Shown: positions 51,892 through 61,683 of the stretch, in pieces
Numbering within the stretch: the stretch's first letter is position 1
Layout of the letters: each line of letters begins with the position of its first letter
Source: Yoonia sp. SS1-5
Lineage (GTDB): Bacteria > Pseudomonadota > Alphaproteobacteria > Rhodobacterales > Rhodobacteraceae
Assembly (NCBI RefSeq): GCF_038443705.2
Contig: NZ_CP151767.2
Span: 1,612,001-1,676,000 of the forward strand
DNA length: 64,000 bases
Direction: 5' to 3'
Position numbers and translations under genes: made by a program
Notes under the pieces: generated by a model
What the model was told of the DNA's origin: nothing
Databases searched by the model: none
What the model saw: the letters and a program-made list of their open reading frames with translations, nothing else

Positions 51892-52218
51892 TTAGTTTAA
51901 CTGAACCTGCAACGGGTACTGCCCGTCTTCGAACGGACCAAACAAATCATCCAGATCGGGGTGGTCGACCGGTTCGCCGGAATAATCCGCAACAAGGTTT
52001 TGTTCAGACACATAGGCTACATAAAAGCTCTGCTCATTTTCGGCGAGCAAATGATAGAACGGCTGATCTTTCTTGGGGCGGCTGTCTTCGGGGATCGCAT
52101 TGTACCATGCGTCGGTGTTCGAAAACATGGCATCCACGTCAAAGACCACACCCCGAAAAGGGTGTTTGCGGTGGCGGACCACTTGACCGAGATGATATTT
52201 CGCACGCGTTTTGAACAT
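51892..52218 (-). CDS. hspQ: heat shock protein HspQ
   Basis: A 108-residue HspQ/YccV-like protein: YHLGQVVRHRKHPFRGVVFD at the start, WYNAIPEDSRPKKDQPFYHL in the middle, then AYVSEQNLVADYSGEPVDHP. In enterobacteria HspQ binds hemimethylated DNA and modulates Lon. Here it is a single gene on the minus strand. The upstream gap (52219-52300) separates it from the divergent AEC transporter. Confidence 0.93.
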   Translation of the reverse strand: MFKTRAKYHLGQVVRHRKHPFRGVVFDVDAMFSNTDAWYNAIPEDSRPKKDQPFYHLLAENEQSFYVAYVSEQNLVADYSGEPVDHPDLDDLFGPFEDGQYPLQVQLN

Positions 52219-52300
52219 TTAACATGTACCCCACGCCTCATATAAGGCCACAAGGGGCGAAAAGTCCAGATTCACCGTTAGAATTAGACGGAAACAGTTT

Positions 52301-53182
52301 GTGAACATCGCACTGACAGTATTGAACATTACGGCCCCGGTTTTCTTGCTCGCAGCGGTCGGTTTCTTTTGGGTAAAGCTCGGTTTTGAGTACCGGGTTG
52401 AGTTCGTCACACGGCTTGCGATGACCCTGTCAGTGCCGTGTCTGATCTTTGTGGCCCTGATCCGCACCGAGATCGCGCCAGAGGCGCTGGCCGCGATATC
52501 GCTTGCGTCATTGGGGGCCTATGCGGTGGTGATGGTGGGATGTCTGGTGCTGGTCCGGCTTCTGCGGCTGGATGTGGCGACCTATGTGGCGCCCCTGTCA
52601 TTTGGCAATACCGGCAATCTCGGCCTGCCGCTTGCGCTGTTTGCATTTGGGGAAATCGGGTTGGGCTATGCGGTTGTCGTCTTCGCCGTGATGGCCATCT
52701 TGTCGTTTACCATCGGGATTTGGCTGGTGTCGGGCGGCGGATCGCTTGTCCGGGTTGTCAAGGAACCGCTGGTTGCGGCCACCCTGCTGGGGGCATTGTT
52801 TCTGTGGCAGGGGTGGCAGACGCCCGCATTTCTGACCAATGCGATGGATCTGATCGGACAGATGGCGATCCCGATGATGCTGATCACCTTGGGTGTGGCC
52901 ATCGCGCGGCTGCAGACCAAGGCCATCGGACAGGCGATTATCCTGTCGGTGATCAAGGTGCTGATCTGCGTGGCAGCAGGGTGGGCGGCGACACGTGTCT
53001 TCGATCTGGAACCTGTGGCGGCGGCCGTGCTGATCGTTCAATTGGCCACACCCGTCGCGGTGACGTCCTATCTGCTGGCCGAAAAATACGGCACTGACGC
53101 CATGCCTGTTGCAGGCCTTGTCGTTGTCTCGACCGTGCTGTCGGTGATCGCTTTACCGCTGATCCTGGCCTTTGTGATCTGA
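52301..53182 (+). CDS. AEC family transporter
   Basis: A 293-residue auxin efflux carrier-type membrane protein with about ten spans, and inverted halves typical of the family (LSFGNTGNLGLPLALFAFGE in the first, TPVAVTSYLLAEKYG in the second). Bacterial members export or import organic acids. The start is GTG 52301 and the ribosome site is weak. It stands alone between hspQ and a lytic transglycosylase gene. Confidence 0.88.
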   Translation: MNIALTVLNITAPVFLLAAVGFFWVKLGFEYRVEFVTRLAMTLSVPCLIFVALIRTEIAPEALAAISLASLGAYAVVMVGCLVLVRLLRLDVATYVAPLSFGNTGNLGLPLALFAFGEIGLGYAVVVFAVMAILSFTIGIWLVSGGGSLVRVVKEPLVAATLLGALFLWQGWQTPAFLTNAMDLIGQMAIPMMLITLGVAIARLQTKAIGQAIILSVIKVLICVAAGWAATRVFDLEPVAAAVLIVQLATPVAVTSYLLAEKYGTDAMPVAGLVVVSTVLSVIALPLILAFVI

Positions 53183-53257
53183 TCTGCGCACCTTTATCGT
53201 TCACACAGCGCCACTGATCCGCTATCGTAAGAAAAAAATAACAGAAGCGAGAGGCAA

Positions 53258-53848
53258 ATGAGCAGTTTCTTTCGCGCGATGATCGTGGTGCTGGCGTTGG
53301 GCAGTTGCAGCGGAGGTGGGGGCTATGGCTCTGCGCCGCGCAATCTGGATGACGCTTGCAGTATCGTATCGCAGCGCCCTGAATATCTTCGCGCGTTCAA
53401 AACGGTTGAGCGCAAATATGGTGTCCCGGTGCCATCGCTGATGGCGATCATCTACCAGGAAAGCAAATTCATCTCGGATAACCGGACCCCGCACCAATAT
53501 GCGCTGGGGGTCATTCCGGTGGGGCGGCAATCATCCGCGTTCGGTTACTCGCAGGCCTTGGACGGCACCTGGAAGGAATACCAGGCCGAGGTTGGTGGCC
53601 GCCGTGCCCGGCGCGACGACATTCGGGCCGCGACGGATTTCATGGGCTGGTACATGCAGCAAACCGTCGAAGAAACGGGTGTGCCGATCAATGACACCCG
53701 CAATCAGTATCTGGCCTATCACGACGGGCGCACCGGGTTCCTGCGCGGGACCTGGCGATCAAAAAGCTGGTTGATCCGGATCGCCGGCGAAGTCGAGACG
53801 CGCGCCGTCCTCTACGACACGCAGCTGCGATCCTGCGGCAAACGCTAA
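53258..53848 (+). CDS. lytic transglycosylase SLT-domain lipoprotein
   Basis: A 196-residue lipoprotein (lipobox LALGSC, C17) with a soluble lytic transglycosylase-like fold that cuts the peptidoglycan glycan strand. The catalytic glutamate is in AIIYQESKFISD (about 69); the SAFGYSQALDGTW and YLAYHDGRTGFLRG motifs follow. It acts in the periplasm. It ends at a strong bidirectional terminator shared with lolA. Confidence 0.9.
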   Translation: MSSFFRAMIVVLALGSCSGGGGYGSAPRNLDDACSIVSQRPEYLRAFKTVERKYGVPVPSLMAIIYQESKFISDNRTPHQYALGVIPVGRQSSAFGYSQALDGTWKEYQAEVGGRRARRDDIRAATDFMGWYMQQTVEETGVPINDTRNQYLAYHDGRTGFLRGTWRSKSWLIRIAGEVETRAVLYDTQLRSCGKR

Positions 53849-53901
53849 AGCGTTAGGCGATATTCGATGTATCAGGTATTTCGTCAAACGCTATAGACAT
53901 G

Positions 53902-53932
53902 AAAAAGGCGGCCGTCGGGGCCGCCTTTTTTT
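53902..53932. terminator. bidirectional rho-independent terminator
   Basis: AAAAAGGCGGCC, loop GTCG, GGCCGCCTTTTTTT (with one extra G in the loop region). It lies between the convergent transglycosylase and lolA genes and has T-runs in both directions. Confidence 0.93.
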
Positions 53933-53950
53933 GTGCCTGTGCAGGCCGCT

Positions 53951-54556
53951 TTAGGGGTTCCAGTCGCGGGTCGCGGCGATGATGTTGAACCGTGTGTCCG
54001 GAATACTTCCGCCCGAGATCAGATCGTTCAGGATCACGGTCGTCTGCGTACCGGTATCGTCGGTAACGATCCATTGACGCAGCTCAACCGGGTTGGCGGT
54101 AAACACCATCTGGATGTTGCCATATTGCGGATTGTCCGGGTCCTGGGCCGTGATCGTCGTCGTCGTTCCATCAGAGGTCTGCCCCGTCACCATCCGCGCG
54201 CGCCCCAGATCAACGTTGCTTGCAAGAATAATGCTGAGCGGGGTCCGGTTCAGCGGGAATTTTTCTGGCCCCGTGTTCGAGCGCGGATCAAAGACAGCCA
54301 GCTGCCCCCCTTGCGCAATCACCAGCGACTTGTCAGGCGGATTGTATTCGAACCGAATGCGCCCGGGCCGCTTGATATAAACGGTGCCGGTTGAAAGGGT
54401 CCCGTCGGCGTTGATCTGCGTGAACCCGCCTTGGGCCGTCTGCAACTGGTTGAGGTATTGCGAAACCTGCGCGAGGCTTAGCTGCTGCGCCGTTGCCGCC
54501 CCCGACCAGAGCGCCATAAGCGCTACAATCGCCAATGCGAGGATACGTTTGGTCAT
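53951..54556 (-). CDS. lolA: outer-membrane lipoprotein carrier LolA
   Basis: A 201-residue periplasmic chaperone with a signal peptide (ending ATA-QQ). The LolA fold has the hydrophobic cavity strands around GTVYIKRPGRIRFEYNPPDK and VIAQGGQLAVFDPRS, and it ends with the TQTTVILNDLISGG segment. It ferries lipoproteins from LolCDE to the outer membrane. It stands alone, with its own promoter upstream. Confidence 0.94.
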   Translation of the reverse strand: MTKRILALAIVALMALWSGAATAQQLSLAQVSQYLNQLQTAQGGFTQINADGTLSTGTVYIKRPGRIRFEYNPPDKSLVIAQGGQLAVFDPRSNTGPEKFPLNRTPLSIILASNVDLGRARMVTGQTSDGTTTTITAQDPDNPQYGNIQMVFTANPVELRQWIVTDDTGTQTTVILNDLISGGSIPDTRFNIIAATRDWNP

Positions 54557-54694
54557 AACTTCTACCTATGTGTTACCGGTGCCGTGTCTGCACGGCTTAG
54601 ATAGGGCACACAACAGCAGTTTTGACCCCGCTAGGCGATATCACGCCGGGTGATTACCGATAACAGGACGGCCTTTGTCCGAGTTATGGGAATT

Positions 54695-54710
54695 TAGGGT
54701 CCTGACCCTA
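54695..54710. repeat. TAGGGTC/GACCCTA gene-end palindrome
   Basis: TAGGGTC-CT-GACCCTA, two perfect 7-bp arms. On the minus strand its first three bases are the TAG stop of the PBP-OmpA gene. The first 14 bases on that strand are the same as the outer end of the 38679 element. Confidence 0.7.
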
Positions 54711-56402
54711 GCGCACCCAGACTTCGACGCGGGTATCTGTTTCACTGGTGATCTGCCCTTCATAGCAGGCCACCTGCGCAACTGGGCCAAAGCCATAGGC
54801 CGAAAATGTCAGGTTGTTGTCTGCAATGACATCCGCCGCAAACTGACCAAACGCGGCCTGCATTTCCAAGGCCGCACGGTTGGATACCTCTACTGCAGCT
54901 TGCGCACCGTTTTCGCTGGTGCCGAGGCCGACAAAGATGATCTCGCGTCCCTCATAGGCTGGCAGGGACAGGGTATCTGCCAGATTGCGGAACATCGCGC
55001 GGTTCCAGCCGCCTTCGGGGCCAGAGGCGGCGCCGCCAATCATCGTATGCGACAATCGATCCGCATCAAACAACACCTCGAACATCTGACCTGCCGCAGG
55101 CTTGGCCGCATCATCCAGCGCAGACGTCAGGATATTTGAGACGCGGGCATTGTTGATGTCCTGGTCCTCGAACACGCCGGTCCGATCAAGGAAACCGGCA
55201 GCGGTGACCTGCTCGGTCGCGGCAGCGTCAGAGGCGAAATCGAACAATTCGGTCATCAGACCGGTCGTCGGCGCACGGTCAAATCGGGCCATGACGGGCC
55301 GGATCAGCGGGTAGTCCCCGGACACGATATTGAAGGCTGTTGGATCAACAGGCACGCCGCATGTGCCTGCCACCGGCACGGTTGCGTCTGGCTGCGCGTT
55401 TTCAAGCGCCAGGATACTGACGCTTCCCGGGAACTGTCCGACAGATGTGGCAATGCTGGCCTCATCGGCCATCGTCAGCACAGTGTCGGCAATCGACTTG
55501 CCTGCCGGTTCCATGACGATACGGATCATTTCGCGACGCAGTTGCGCATCAGCGGGCAGTTGCAGGGGCAATATGCGCAGGTCCGGACCGCCCAGTTCCG
55601 ACCAATTGGTGATTTCGCCCGCGTAGATCGCGGCGAGATCGTCAACCGAAATCGCGGGCAGGCCAACATCCGGGGACATGACCACTGCAAAGGCTTTAAG
55701 CGCCAGCAATTGATGGCTCAACGGGCCGGTCAACGCCCAATCGCCGGGGCCGGAATATTCGGGGGTCGAGAGGCCATGGGTTGATACGGTGACAATCTCG
55801 ATATCGCCATCGCCGCCCTCATCGCCAATTGTCAGGCTTGCGGTCTGGTTCAGCGATGGGTTTGACAGGCCAATCTGGCCCGGGGTGGACAAGGACAAGC
55901 TGCCGGATGTGTCGCTCGCCACTGCGAAACCGGCCGCAACCGCATTGAAAAGCGCCGCGTTCTCGGCCGTCTCAAAGCTGATCGTCATCTGATCATCGCG
56001 CAATTCGCCCGGGGCCTGCGGGGCCGGCTCATTTGCAATTGCGGCTGCGACGGCGGCATTTGTGGCCTCGCTTGAATTATCGGTATCTGCCGTATCGTCA
56101 CCACTGTCGAGGATTTCGATCGCGGCCCCGGCAATATAGATATTCTGGAATGTTGAAGGGCTGAGGCCAAGGCTGGCATCAGCCAGCGCAGTCAGGCAGT
56201 TGGTCCCGTAACAGGAAACAACCGCGGCAGGCACACCAACGGGACCAACGGATGTCTCGACCGTCAAAATCGTCCCGTCAAACGCGAGAATCTCGCCAAC
56301 AACGCTGATCAGCCCGTCGTCTGAACGCAGATCGACCGGTTCAGCCAGCAACGCGGCGGGCGCGGCTGTGCATAGCAAAGCTGTGGCAATTTTCTTCAAC
56401 AT
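54708..56402 (-). CDS. PBP-like and OmpA-domain envelope protein
   Basis: A 564-residue exported protein (signal peptide ending LLA-EP) that joins three parts: a small N-terminal domain (about 25-110), a PstS-like substrate-binding domain (about 135-420; VMSPDVGLPAISVDDLAAIY, then AGEITNWSELGG), and a C-terminal OmpA-like domain (about 435-564; NRAALEMQAAFGQFAADVIA, ending TRVEVWVR). The OmpA part should bind peptidoglycan and the PBP part a small anion or other ligand. Similar fusions occur in Rhodobacterales. No pst genes are near. Confidence 0.85.
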   Translation of the reverse strand: MLKKIATALLCTAAPAALLAEPVDLRSDDGLISVVGEILAFDGTILTVETSVGPVGVPAAVVSCYGTNCLTALADASLGLSPSTFQNIYIAGAAIEILDSGDDTADTDNSSEATNAAVAAAIANEPAPQAPGELRDDQMTISFETAENAALFNAVAAGFAVASDTSGSLSLSTPGQIGLSNPSLNQTASLTIGDEGGDGDIEIVTVSTHGLSTPEYSGPGDWALTGPLSHQLLALKAFAVVMSPDVGLPAISVDDLAAIYAGEITNWSELGGPDLRILPLQLPADAQLRREMIRIVMEPAGKSIADTVLTMADEASIATSVGQFPGSVSILALENAQPDATVPVAGTCGVPVDPTAFNIVSGDYPLIRPVMARFDRAPTTGLMTELFDFASDAAATEQVTAAGFLDRTGVFEDQDINNARVSNILTSALDDAAKPAAGQMFEVLFDADRLSHTMIGGAASGPEGGWNRAMFRNLADTLSLPAYEGREIIFVGLGTSENGAQAAVEVSNRAALEMQAAFGQFAADVIADNNLTFSAYGFGPVAQVACYEGQITSETDTRVEVWVR

Positions 56403-56756
56403 GCGGTCTCAAAGCTCCAGTAGCGTAGATGTGGTCGTCTTGCAGGCCAGTCGCGCCCACAATCAATTCAGCGTCATTACAACATTGAATGCGGGCAGAA
56501 TTTGGATGATTAGCACGATATTCAACAACTGTCACCGGTTGCGAAACAATGAATTTTCTCCTTTAAAATAAATGACCTACCCGGAAATACGCCAGGTGTC
56601 GTAGCGGTGAATTGCACAGGATTGACACATTTACCCGCCGCGACACCCAAGGTGACGCCGCGTCATGCGCGATTGGCCAACCCGCTGTTTCGCCAATGAA
56701 TTTCCTGCAGAGAATCGTGTTTCGTTGTCTTCGACGTACGAAAGTACCTGTTCCGT
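56403..56756. other. intergenic region before PBP-OmpA gene
   Basis: About 350 bases between the divergently read upstream side of the PBP-OmpA gene and the 3' end of cysG. I see no gene, only AT-rich patches near 56500-56575 that could hold the promoter. Confidence 0.4.
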
Positions 56757-58166
56757 CTAGACCGGGGCAACAACGCGCAGCTGTGGTGGATCGGTTGCTG
56801 CCTGAACGCTTTGCGTCTGGTAGGGGTAGCGCAGAAAAATAATCGCCGGGTTTTGCAACCCATGCGTCGTGATCGTTTCAACAAGACGCGTCGGCGCACA
56901 GGACACGGTCTGCTGCGTGGGCATCTGTGCGTGGCTGACGATATGCACCTCAACCACCCGCCCCAGCCCGGCCGCGATGACCGCATTTTCAATCTGTTGC
57001 GCGGTATTCACACCCATATAGATCGCGATATTGGCCCCTTCCCGCAGGTGGCCGACCCAATCTGGCACCCGCCCCGCAACGGCGCTTTGCCCCGTGGTCA
57101 AAACCAGCGTGTCGGTCGCGTGTCGGTGCGTCAACATCTGCCCGGCACACGCCGCAGCAGCGCTTGCGGCCGTGACACCGGGAACAATCTCGTAGGCGAG
57201 GCCGGCATCCTCGAGCGCGGCAAGCTCCTCTGCCCCGCGTGCAAAAATACCCGGATCACCGCATTTCAGGCGCACAACCCGTTTGCCTTGCAGCGCGGCT
57301 GCGACAATCACCGCGTTGATCTTGTCCTGTGGCCAGGTGTGGGCGCCGGGCGTTTTGCCGACAAAAACCCGCTCTGCATCCCGGCGGGCAAGTTCCAGGA
57401 CCTGCGGGTCGACCAACCTGTCGTAGAATATGATATCCGCCTCTTGCAGCCGCTGTACGCCGCGCAGTGTGATCAGGTCACGCGCACCCGGCCCGGCGCC
57501 CACAAGGGAAACCGGCGCAACCACGGCTTGCCCAAAATCACCGGTCTTGATGGCCTCCTTGATCATTGAGGCCGCGTCACGTTCGGCCCCCCGTTTATGC
57601 GCCGCCCGTGCGGGGCCGTTAAACACCCAGCGCCACAGATCACGGCGCTGGCGCGGTTGCAGGCGGGCGGCGGCCCGGTCGCGCAACCGACCAGCAAGTG
57701 CTGCCAAATCACCCAGGCGCGGCTCAAGCAGTTCTTCCATCCGCGTCTTGATCTGACGGGCCAGAACAGGCGCTGTGCCTTCTGTCCCGATTGCAACAAC
57801 CACGGGGTCCCGATCAACGATGGAGGGCGTGATCGCGTCACATAATGCTGGTTGATCAACGACATTGACGACAGCGCCCGCCGCCTTTGCCAATGCGTGC
57901 AATGAGGCATCAAGCCCGGGACAACCGGTGGCAATAAAACACAAGGCCGCATCTGCAAAACTGTCAGTATCTATCGGCGCGGCCTGCCACAGGATCCGTC
58001 CCGACCGGTGCAGATCGGCCAATTCAACGTCAAGTTCAGGTGCCAGAACCCTGATTTCAGCCTCGGTCTTCAGCATCAGTCGGCATTTTTGCGCAGCCTG
58101 CTCGCCGCCCCCGGCGATCACCACGTGCCGACCGGCCATCGTCAGAAACATCGGAAAGGTTTTCAT
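56757..58166 (-). CDS. cysG: siroheme synthase CysG
   Basis: A trifunctional enzyme making sirohaem, the cofactor of the nitrite reductase encoded upstream. Residues 1 to about 210 are precorrin-2 dehydrogenase/ferrochelatase (VVIAGGGEQAAQKC). About 220-460 is uroporphyrinogen III methyltransferase (SLVGAGPGARDLITLRG, FYDRLVDPQVLELAR, VVRLKCGDPGIFARGAEE). It has 469 residues. The start overlaps the previous gene by ATGA; it is the last gene of the nitrate operon. Confidence 0.96.
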   Translation of the reverse strand: MKTFPMFLTMAGRHVVIAGGGEQAAQKCRLMLKTEAEIRVLAPELDVELADLHRSGRILWQAAPIDTDSFADAALCFIATGCPGLDASLHALAKAAGAVVNVVDQPALCDAITPSIVDRDPVVVAIGTEGTAPVLARQIKTRMEELLEPRLGDLAALAGRLRDRAAARLQPRQRRDLWRWVFNGPARAAHKRGAERDAASMIKEAIKTGDFGQAVVAPVSLVGAGPGARDLITLRGVQRLQEADIIFYDRLVDPQVLELARRDAERVFVGKTPGAHTWPQDKINAVIVAAALQGKRVVRLKCGDPGIFARGAEELAALEDAGLAYEIVPGVTAASAAAACAGQMLTHRHATDTLVLTTGQSAVAGRVPDWVGHLREGANIAIYMGVNTAQQIENAVIAAGLGRVVEVHIVSHAQMPTQQTVSCAPTRLVETITTHGLQNPAIIFLRYPYQTQSVQAATDPPQLRVVAPV

Positions 58167-59119
58167 GCCCGCATCCTCATCGCATCATACCGCTTGAGCC
58201 AAAGTTCCGCGGCCAAGGCATCGGCGGCCGCAATTGATGGCGCCGCCCCCAAAGTCCATAGCGCGAGGCCCGCGGTCCCAATCACGGTCTGTTCCGCGAA
58301 CGGGTCGTCTTGCCCACCAAACCAAAGTGCGGCGACATCAACAGGGCGGTCAGGTTCATGCAGTTTGCGCGTTGCATCCAAAAGCGCCGGTGCGGTTGTT
58401 TGCTGATGCTGCCCCTGTCGCAGGCCGTAAACCTGCAATGCCTTCCCGGGATGCCGTTCGAACTCGCCGCCACCCCCTTTGATCACGCTCAGGTCGCTCT
58501 TGCCCAGCGCAACCGCAGCCTGGGCCTGCAAGCCGCGATATGAGGGGTGAAAAACACCCTGTACCGTGGCCCGGGCCTCACTGGGGTTCCACATCCGGCA
58601 GACCGTGTTGACGCAGGACCGCAGCCCAAGCAGATCACGCAACTGCAAAAGCGCAAAAAGCTGCGGTGCATGGTCTTCAAGTGGCAAGTAGCGGATCGGC
58701 CCGGCATTCAGGCCGACCGGAATATCCAGCTGTGCAAGCGCCTTACGGACATTTGCGGCCTGTCCCTGATGCGAATTCCAGCCATGCAGAACAACACGAT
58801 AACCCGCAGCAGCCACAAGTCTGGCTGCAAGCAGAAACAAGGGCGCGCCACGGGTTCGGCCAGCCGCATAACACGGCCAATCCAGTTCGGCGGGGCAAGC
58901 AACCTGCGCATAAGATCGGACCGCAGCCGTAAAGCCCGCAATTTCGGCGGCTGTTTCGCCGCGATATCGCAAAACCATCAACAGCGCGCCGACAGCCTGA
59001 GGGCTGGCGGACCCTGACAGCATGATCCGCATGGCATCAAACGCTTCGTCCTGTGTCAGCGACCGACCACGGCCGGGCCCACGCGCCACAATCTGCACAT
59101 ATGGCGCCAGTGCCGTCAT
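58163..59119 (-). CDS. TrpD2/YbiB-like glycosyl transferase-fold protein
   Basis: A 318-residue protein of the anthranilate phosphoribosyltransferase-like (TrpD2/YbiB) group. The N-terminal helical domain includes RSLTQDEAFDAMRIMLSGSA, and the body has the glycosyltransferase family 3 fold (LLAARLVAAAGYRVVLHG, then VIKGGGGEFERHPGK). TrpD2 proteins are not anthranilate enzymes and can bind nucleic acid; the role here is unknown. It overlaps nasA and cysG by ATGA on both sides. It is common in alphaproteobacterial nitrate operons. Confidence 0.85.
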   Translation of the reverse strand: MTALAPYVQIVARGPGRGRSLTQDEAFDAMRIMLSGSASPQAVGALLMVLRYRGETAAEIAGFTAAVRSYAQVACPAELDWPCYAAGRTRGAPLFLLAARLVAAAGYRVVLHGWNSHQGQAANVRKALAQLDIPVGLNAGPIRYLPLEDHAPQLFALLQLRDLLGLRSCVNTVCRMWNPSEARATVQGVFHPSYRGLQAQAAVALGKSDLSVIKGGGGEFERHPGKALQVYGLRQGQHQQTTAPALLDATRKLHEPDRPVDVAALWFGGQDDPFAEQTVIGTAGLALWTLGAAPSIAAADALAAELWLKRYDAMRMRA

Positions 59120-61683
59120 TCCGCAGCCATCGGCAGTTGCATTCGGTCAAGCAGGGCTGCCAGTTCGGGCTTGCAGGAACCGCAATTTGTCCCCGCGCAT
59201 GTCACCTCTCCGATGCGTTCGACGCTTTGCGCGCCGGCAGCCGCCGCAGCACGCAAAGTGTTCACCCCTACATTGAAACAGGCGCAGACCGTCGCACCGG
59301 GGTCAGGTTTGTCCGCTGCTGTCCGTCCTGCCAAGGCAGCCAGCCCCCCTACCGCAGATCCGATCAGCGAGGCCGCATGCTGCCGGTTGACGACCACAGG
59401 ATCAGTTGCCGCAAAAAACAGCGCCGAAATGCGGCCATCGACGATGATCGCAACCCGGGTCTGGCCGGTCGCGGGATCATGCAACGTGGCGGCATCGCCA
59501 TGCGATATGGCGGTGATTGTGCGCGCCTCGGCCTCCCAATCCATGGGCAGTTTGTACCCGGCGCATTCCGCCTGCCATCCGGTACGGGTGCGGGCAATTG
59601 CGTGATAGGGACGGGTCGGTGCCATCTGCGCCGCACTCACAGCAAACCCATACCAGCCTGCGTCAAACCGGGTGGCGGTCACCTGAGCGCCCTTTAATGC
59701 CGGTTGGCCCGAGACAGGATCAACCCCGATTGCGGGAATACTATTCACAAGACCCGATGTGGCGGTTTGCCGTGTCCAATGCATTGGGGCAAAGAGTGTG
59801 CCGGGCGCAACCCTGTCGCTGATCAGCACGCGGAAAATCTGCCCATCGCCCAGCGCCAACAAGTCCGCAGGTGCAACACCCAATACCGTCGCGTCTGATG
59901 GGTGTATCTCGGCATAAGGTTCTGCCAAATGCGCGCCGAGGGTGGCTGATTTGCCGGTACGGGTCATCGTGTGCCACTGATCCCGGATACGGCCCGTGTT
60001 CAGCCGGAAAGTAGGCGTCGTCAGCGCGGGCGTTTTCAACGCAATCATTCGGGCCTTGCCGTCAGCGTGAAAAAACCTGCCATCTGCGAAGAAGCGCGGT
60101 GATTGACCGACAGGCCACTGGGTTGGCGGCAACGCGTCATAATCCGCGTTTGCCAACGGGGTCAGATCCAGATCCTTGCCAAATTGCCTGCTCAGCCTGG
60201 TCAGGGCTGCATATTCGCGGAAAATGTCCGCAGGCCCCGCAAAATCAAAGCCATCAAAACCCATGCGCCCGGCGACATCGCAAATGATCTGCCAGTCAGG
60301 GCGGGCCTCGCCCGGGATGGGGAGAAAGGCGCGCTGACGCGACACGCGACGTTCGGAATTGGTCACCGTACCGCTTTTTTCGCCCCACCCTGCGGCCGGA
60401 AGCAACACATCAACGCAATCGCCCGTATCGGTGCGGGCCATCATGTCGCTGAGGACAGTAAACGGGACGTTTCTGATCGCATCGGCAACTGCGGGCGCGT
60501 CCGGCATACTGACGGCGGGATTGGTTGACATGATCCACAGCGCCTTGATGCGCCCGTCTGCACAGGCCTTGAATAGATCGACTGCTTTCAAGCCCGGCTT
60601 GGTGCACATTGCAGGGCTCTGCCATGCCGCCTGCAATGCGGCACGGTGATCGGCATCCTCAATATCAAGATGGGCGGCGAGCATATTGGCAAGACCGCCC
60701 ACCTCGCGTCCGCCCATGGCATTGGGTTGGCCGGTGACGGAAAACGGGCCCATCCCGGGTTGGCCGATCCGACCGGTTGCCAGATGGCAATTGATAATTG
60801 CATTGACCTTATCGGTGCCGGATGTGGACTGGTTGACGCCTTGGGAATAGACAGTCACAACGCGTGGGGTGCCGGCCCACAGCTGGTAAAACTGCTGCAG
60901 GGTCTGCGGCGTCAGCCCGGTATCGCGCGGGTCACTTTGGCGGGCGGCAGCGACGGCATCGCGACATACGACGACATGGTTGTTGAGGTAATCCAGATCA
61001 ATCGCCTGCGTATCAACCAGATGCGCGAGCAGCCCGTTAAACAGGGCCACGTCGCTATCGGCCTTGATCTGCAAATGCAGGTCGGCAAGCGCCGATGTGG
61101 CTGTCATCCTGGGGTCGATATTGACCACGCGCAGGGCGGGTCTGGCTGCCTTGGCCGCAGCGATCCGCTGATAAAGAACAGGGTGACACCAGGCCAGGTT
61201 CGATCCGACAAGGACGATCAGATCAGCCTCATCCAGGTCTTCATATGTGCCGGGCACCGTATCCGTGCCAAAGGCGCGCTTGTGCCCGGCCACGGTTGAA
61301 GCCATGCAAAGCCTTGAATTGGTGTCGATATTTGCGGACCCGATATAGCCCTTCATCAGCTTGTTGGCGACATAATAGTCCTCGGTCAGCAACTGACCGG
61401 ACCCGTAGATGGCCACACTGTCCGGGCCATGTTGGCTGATCGCGGCTGTGAACCTGTCTGCGACCAGATCCAGTGCAGCGGTCCAATCGGCACGGCGTCC
61501 GCCGATCTGCGGCGCGAGAAGACGACCCTGGATATCCAGGGTCTCGCCGAGCGCCGACCCCTTGGAACACAACCTGCCGAAATTGGCTGGATGATCCGGG
61601 TCCCCCTCAATGCGGCCGTCGGGCGACGCAAGAATACCGCACCCGACACCGCAATAGGGACAAGTTGTGCGGACCTGTTTCAC
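59116..61683 (-). CDS. nasA: assimilatory nitrate reductase catalytic subunit
   Basis: An 855-residue molybdopterin enzyme reducing nitrate to nitrite in the cytoplasm. The N-terminal [4Fe-4S] site is CPYCGVGC...CSKG (C8, C11, C15 and C near 39). The molybdopterin guanine dinucleotide domains follow (WIMSTNPAVSMPDA, GMGPFSVTGQPNAMGGREVG). The C-terminal BFD-type [2Fe-2S] domain has CACFNVG...CAGTNCGSC. No signal peptide is present, as expected for an assimilatory enzyme. The start overlaps nirD by ATGA. Confidence 0.96.
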   Translation of the reverse strand: MKQVRTTCPYCGVGCGILASPDGRIEGDPDHPANFGRLCSKGSALGETLDIQGRLLAPQIGGRRADWTAALDLVADRFTAAISQHGPDSVAIYGSGQLLTEDYYVANKLMKGYIGSANIDTNSRLCMASTVAGHKRAFGTDTVPGTYEDLDEADLIVLVGSNLAWCHPVLYQRIAAAKAARPALRVVNIDPRMTATSALADLHLQIKADSDVALFNGLLAHLVDTQAIDLDYLNNHVVVCRDAVAAARQSDPRDTGLTPQTLQQFYQLWAGTPRVVTVYSQGVNQSTSGTDKVNAIINCHLATGRIGQPGMGPFSVTGQPNAMGGREVGGLANMLAAHLDIEDADHRAALQAAWQSPAMCTKPGLKAVDLFKACADGRIKALWIMSTNPAVSMPDAPAVADAIRNVPFTVLSDMMARTDTGDCVDVLLPAAGWGEKSGTVTNSERRVSRQRAFLPIPGEARPDWQIICDVAGRMGFDGFDFAGPADIFREYAALTRLSRQFGKDLDLTPLANADYDALPPTQWPVGQSPRFFADGRFFHADGKARMIALKTPALTTPTFRLNTGRIRDQWHTMTRTGKSATLGAHLAEPYAEIHPSDATVLGVAPADLLALGDGQIFRVLISDRVAPGTLFAPMHWTRQTATSGLVNSIPAIGVDPVSGQPALKGAQVTATRFDAGWYGFAVSAAQMAPTRPYHAIARTRTGWQAECAGYKLPMDWEAEARTITAISHGDAATLHDPATGQTRVAIIVDGRISALFFAATDPVVVNRQHAASLIGSAVGGLAALAGRTAADKPDPGATVCACFNVGVNTLRAAAAAGAQSVERIGEVTCAGTNCGSCKPELAALLDRMQLPMAAE

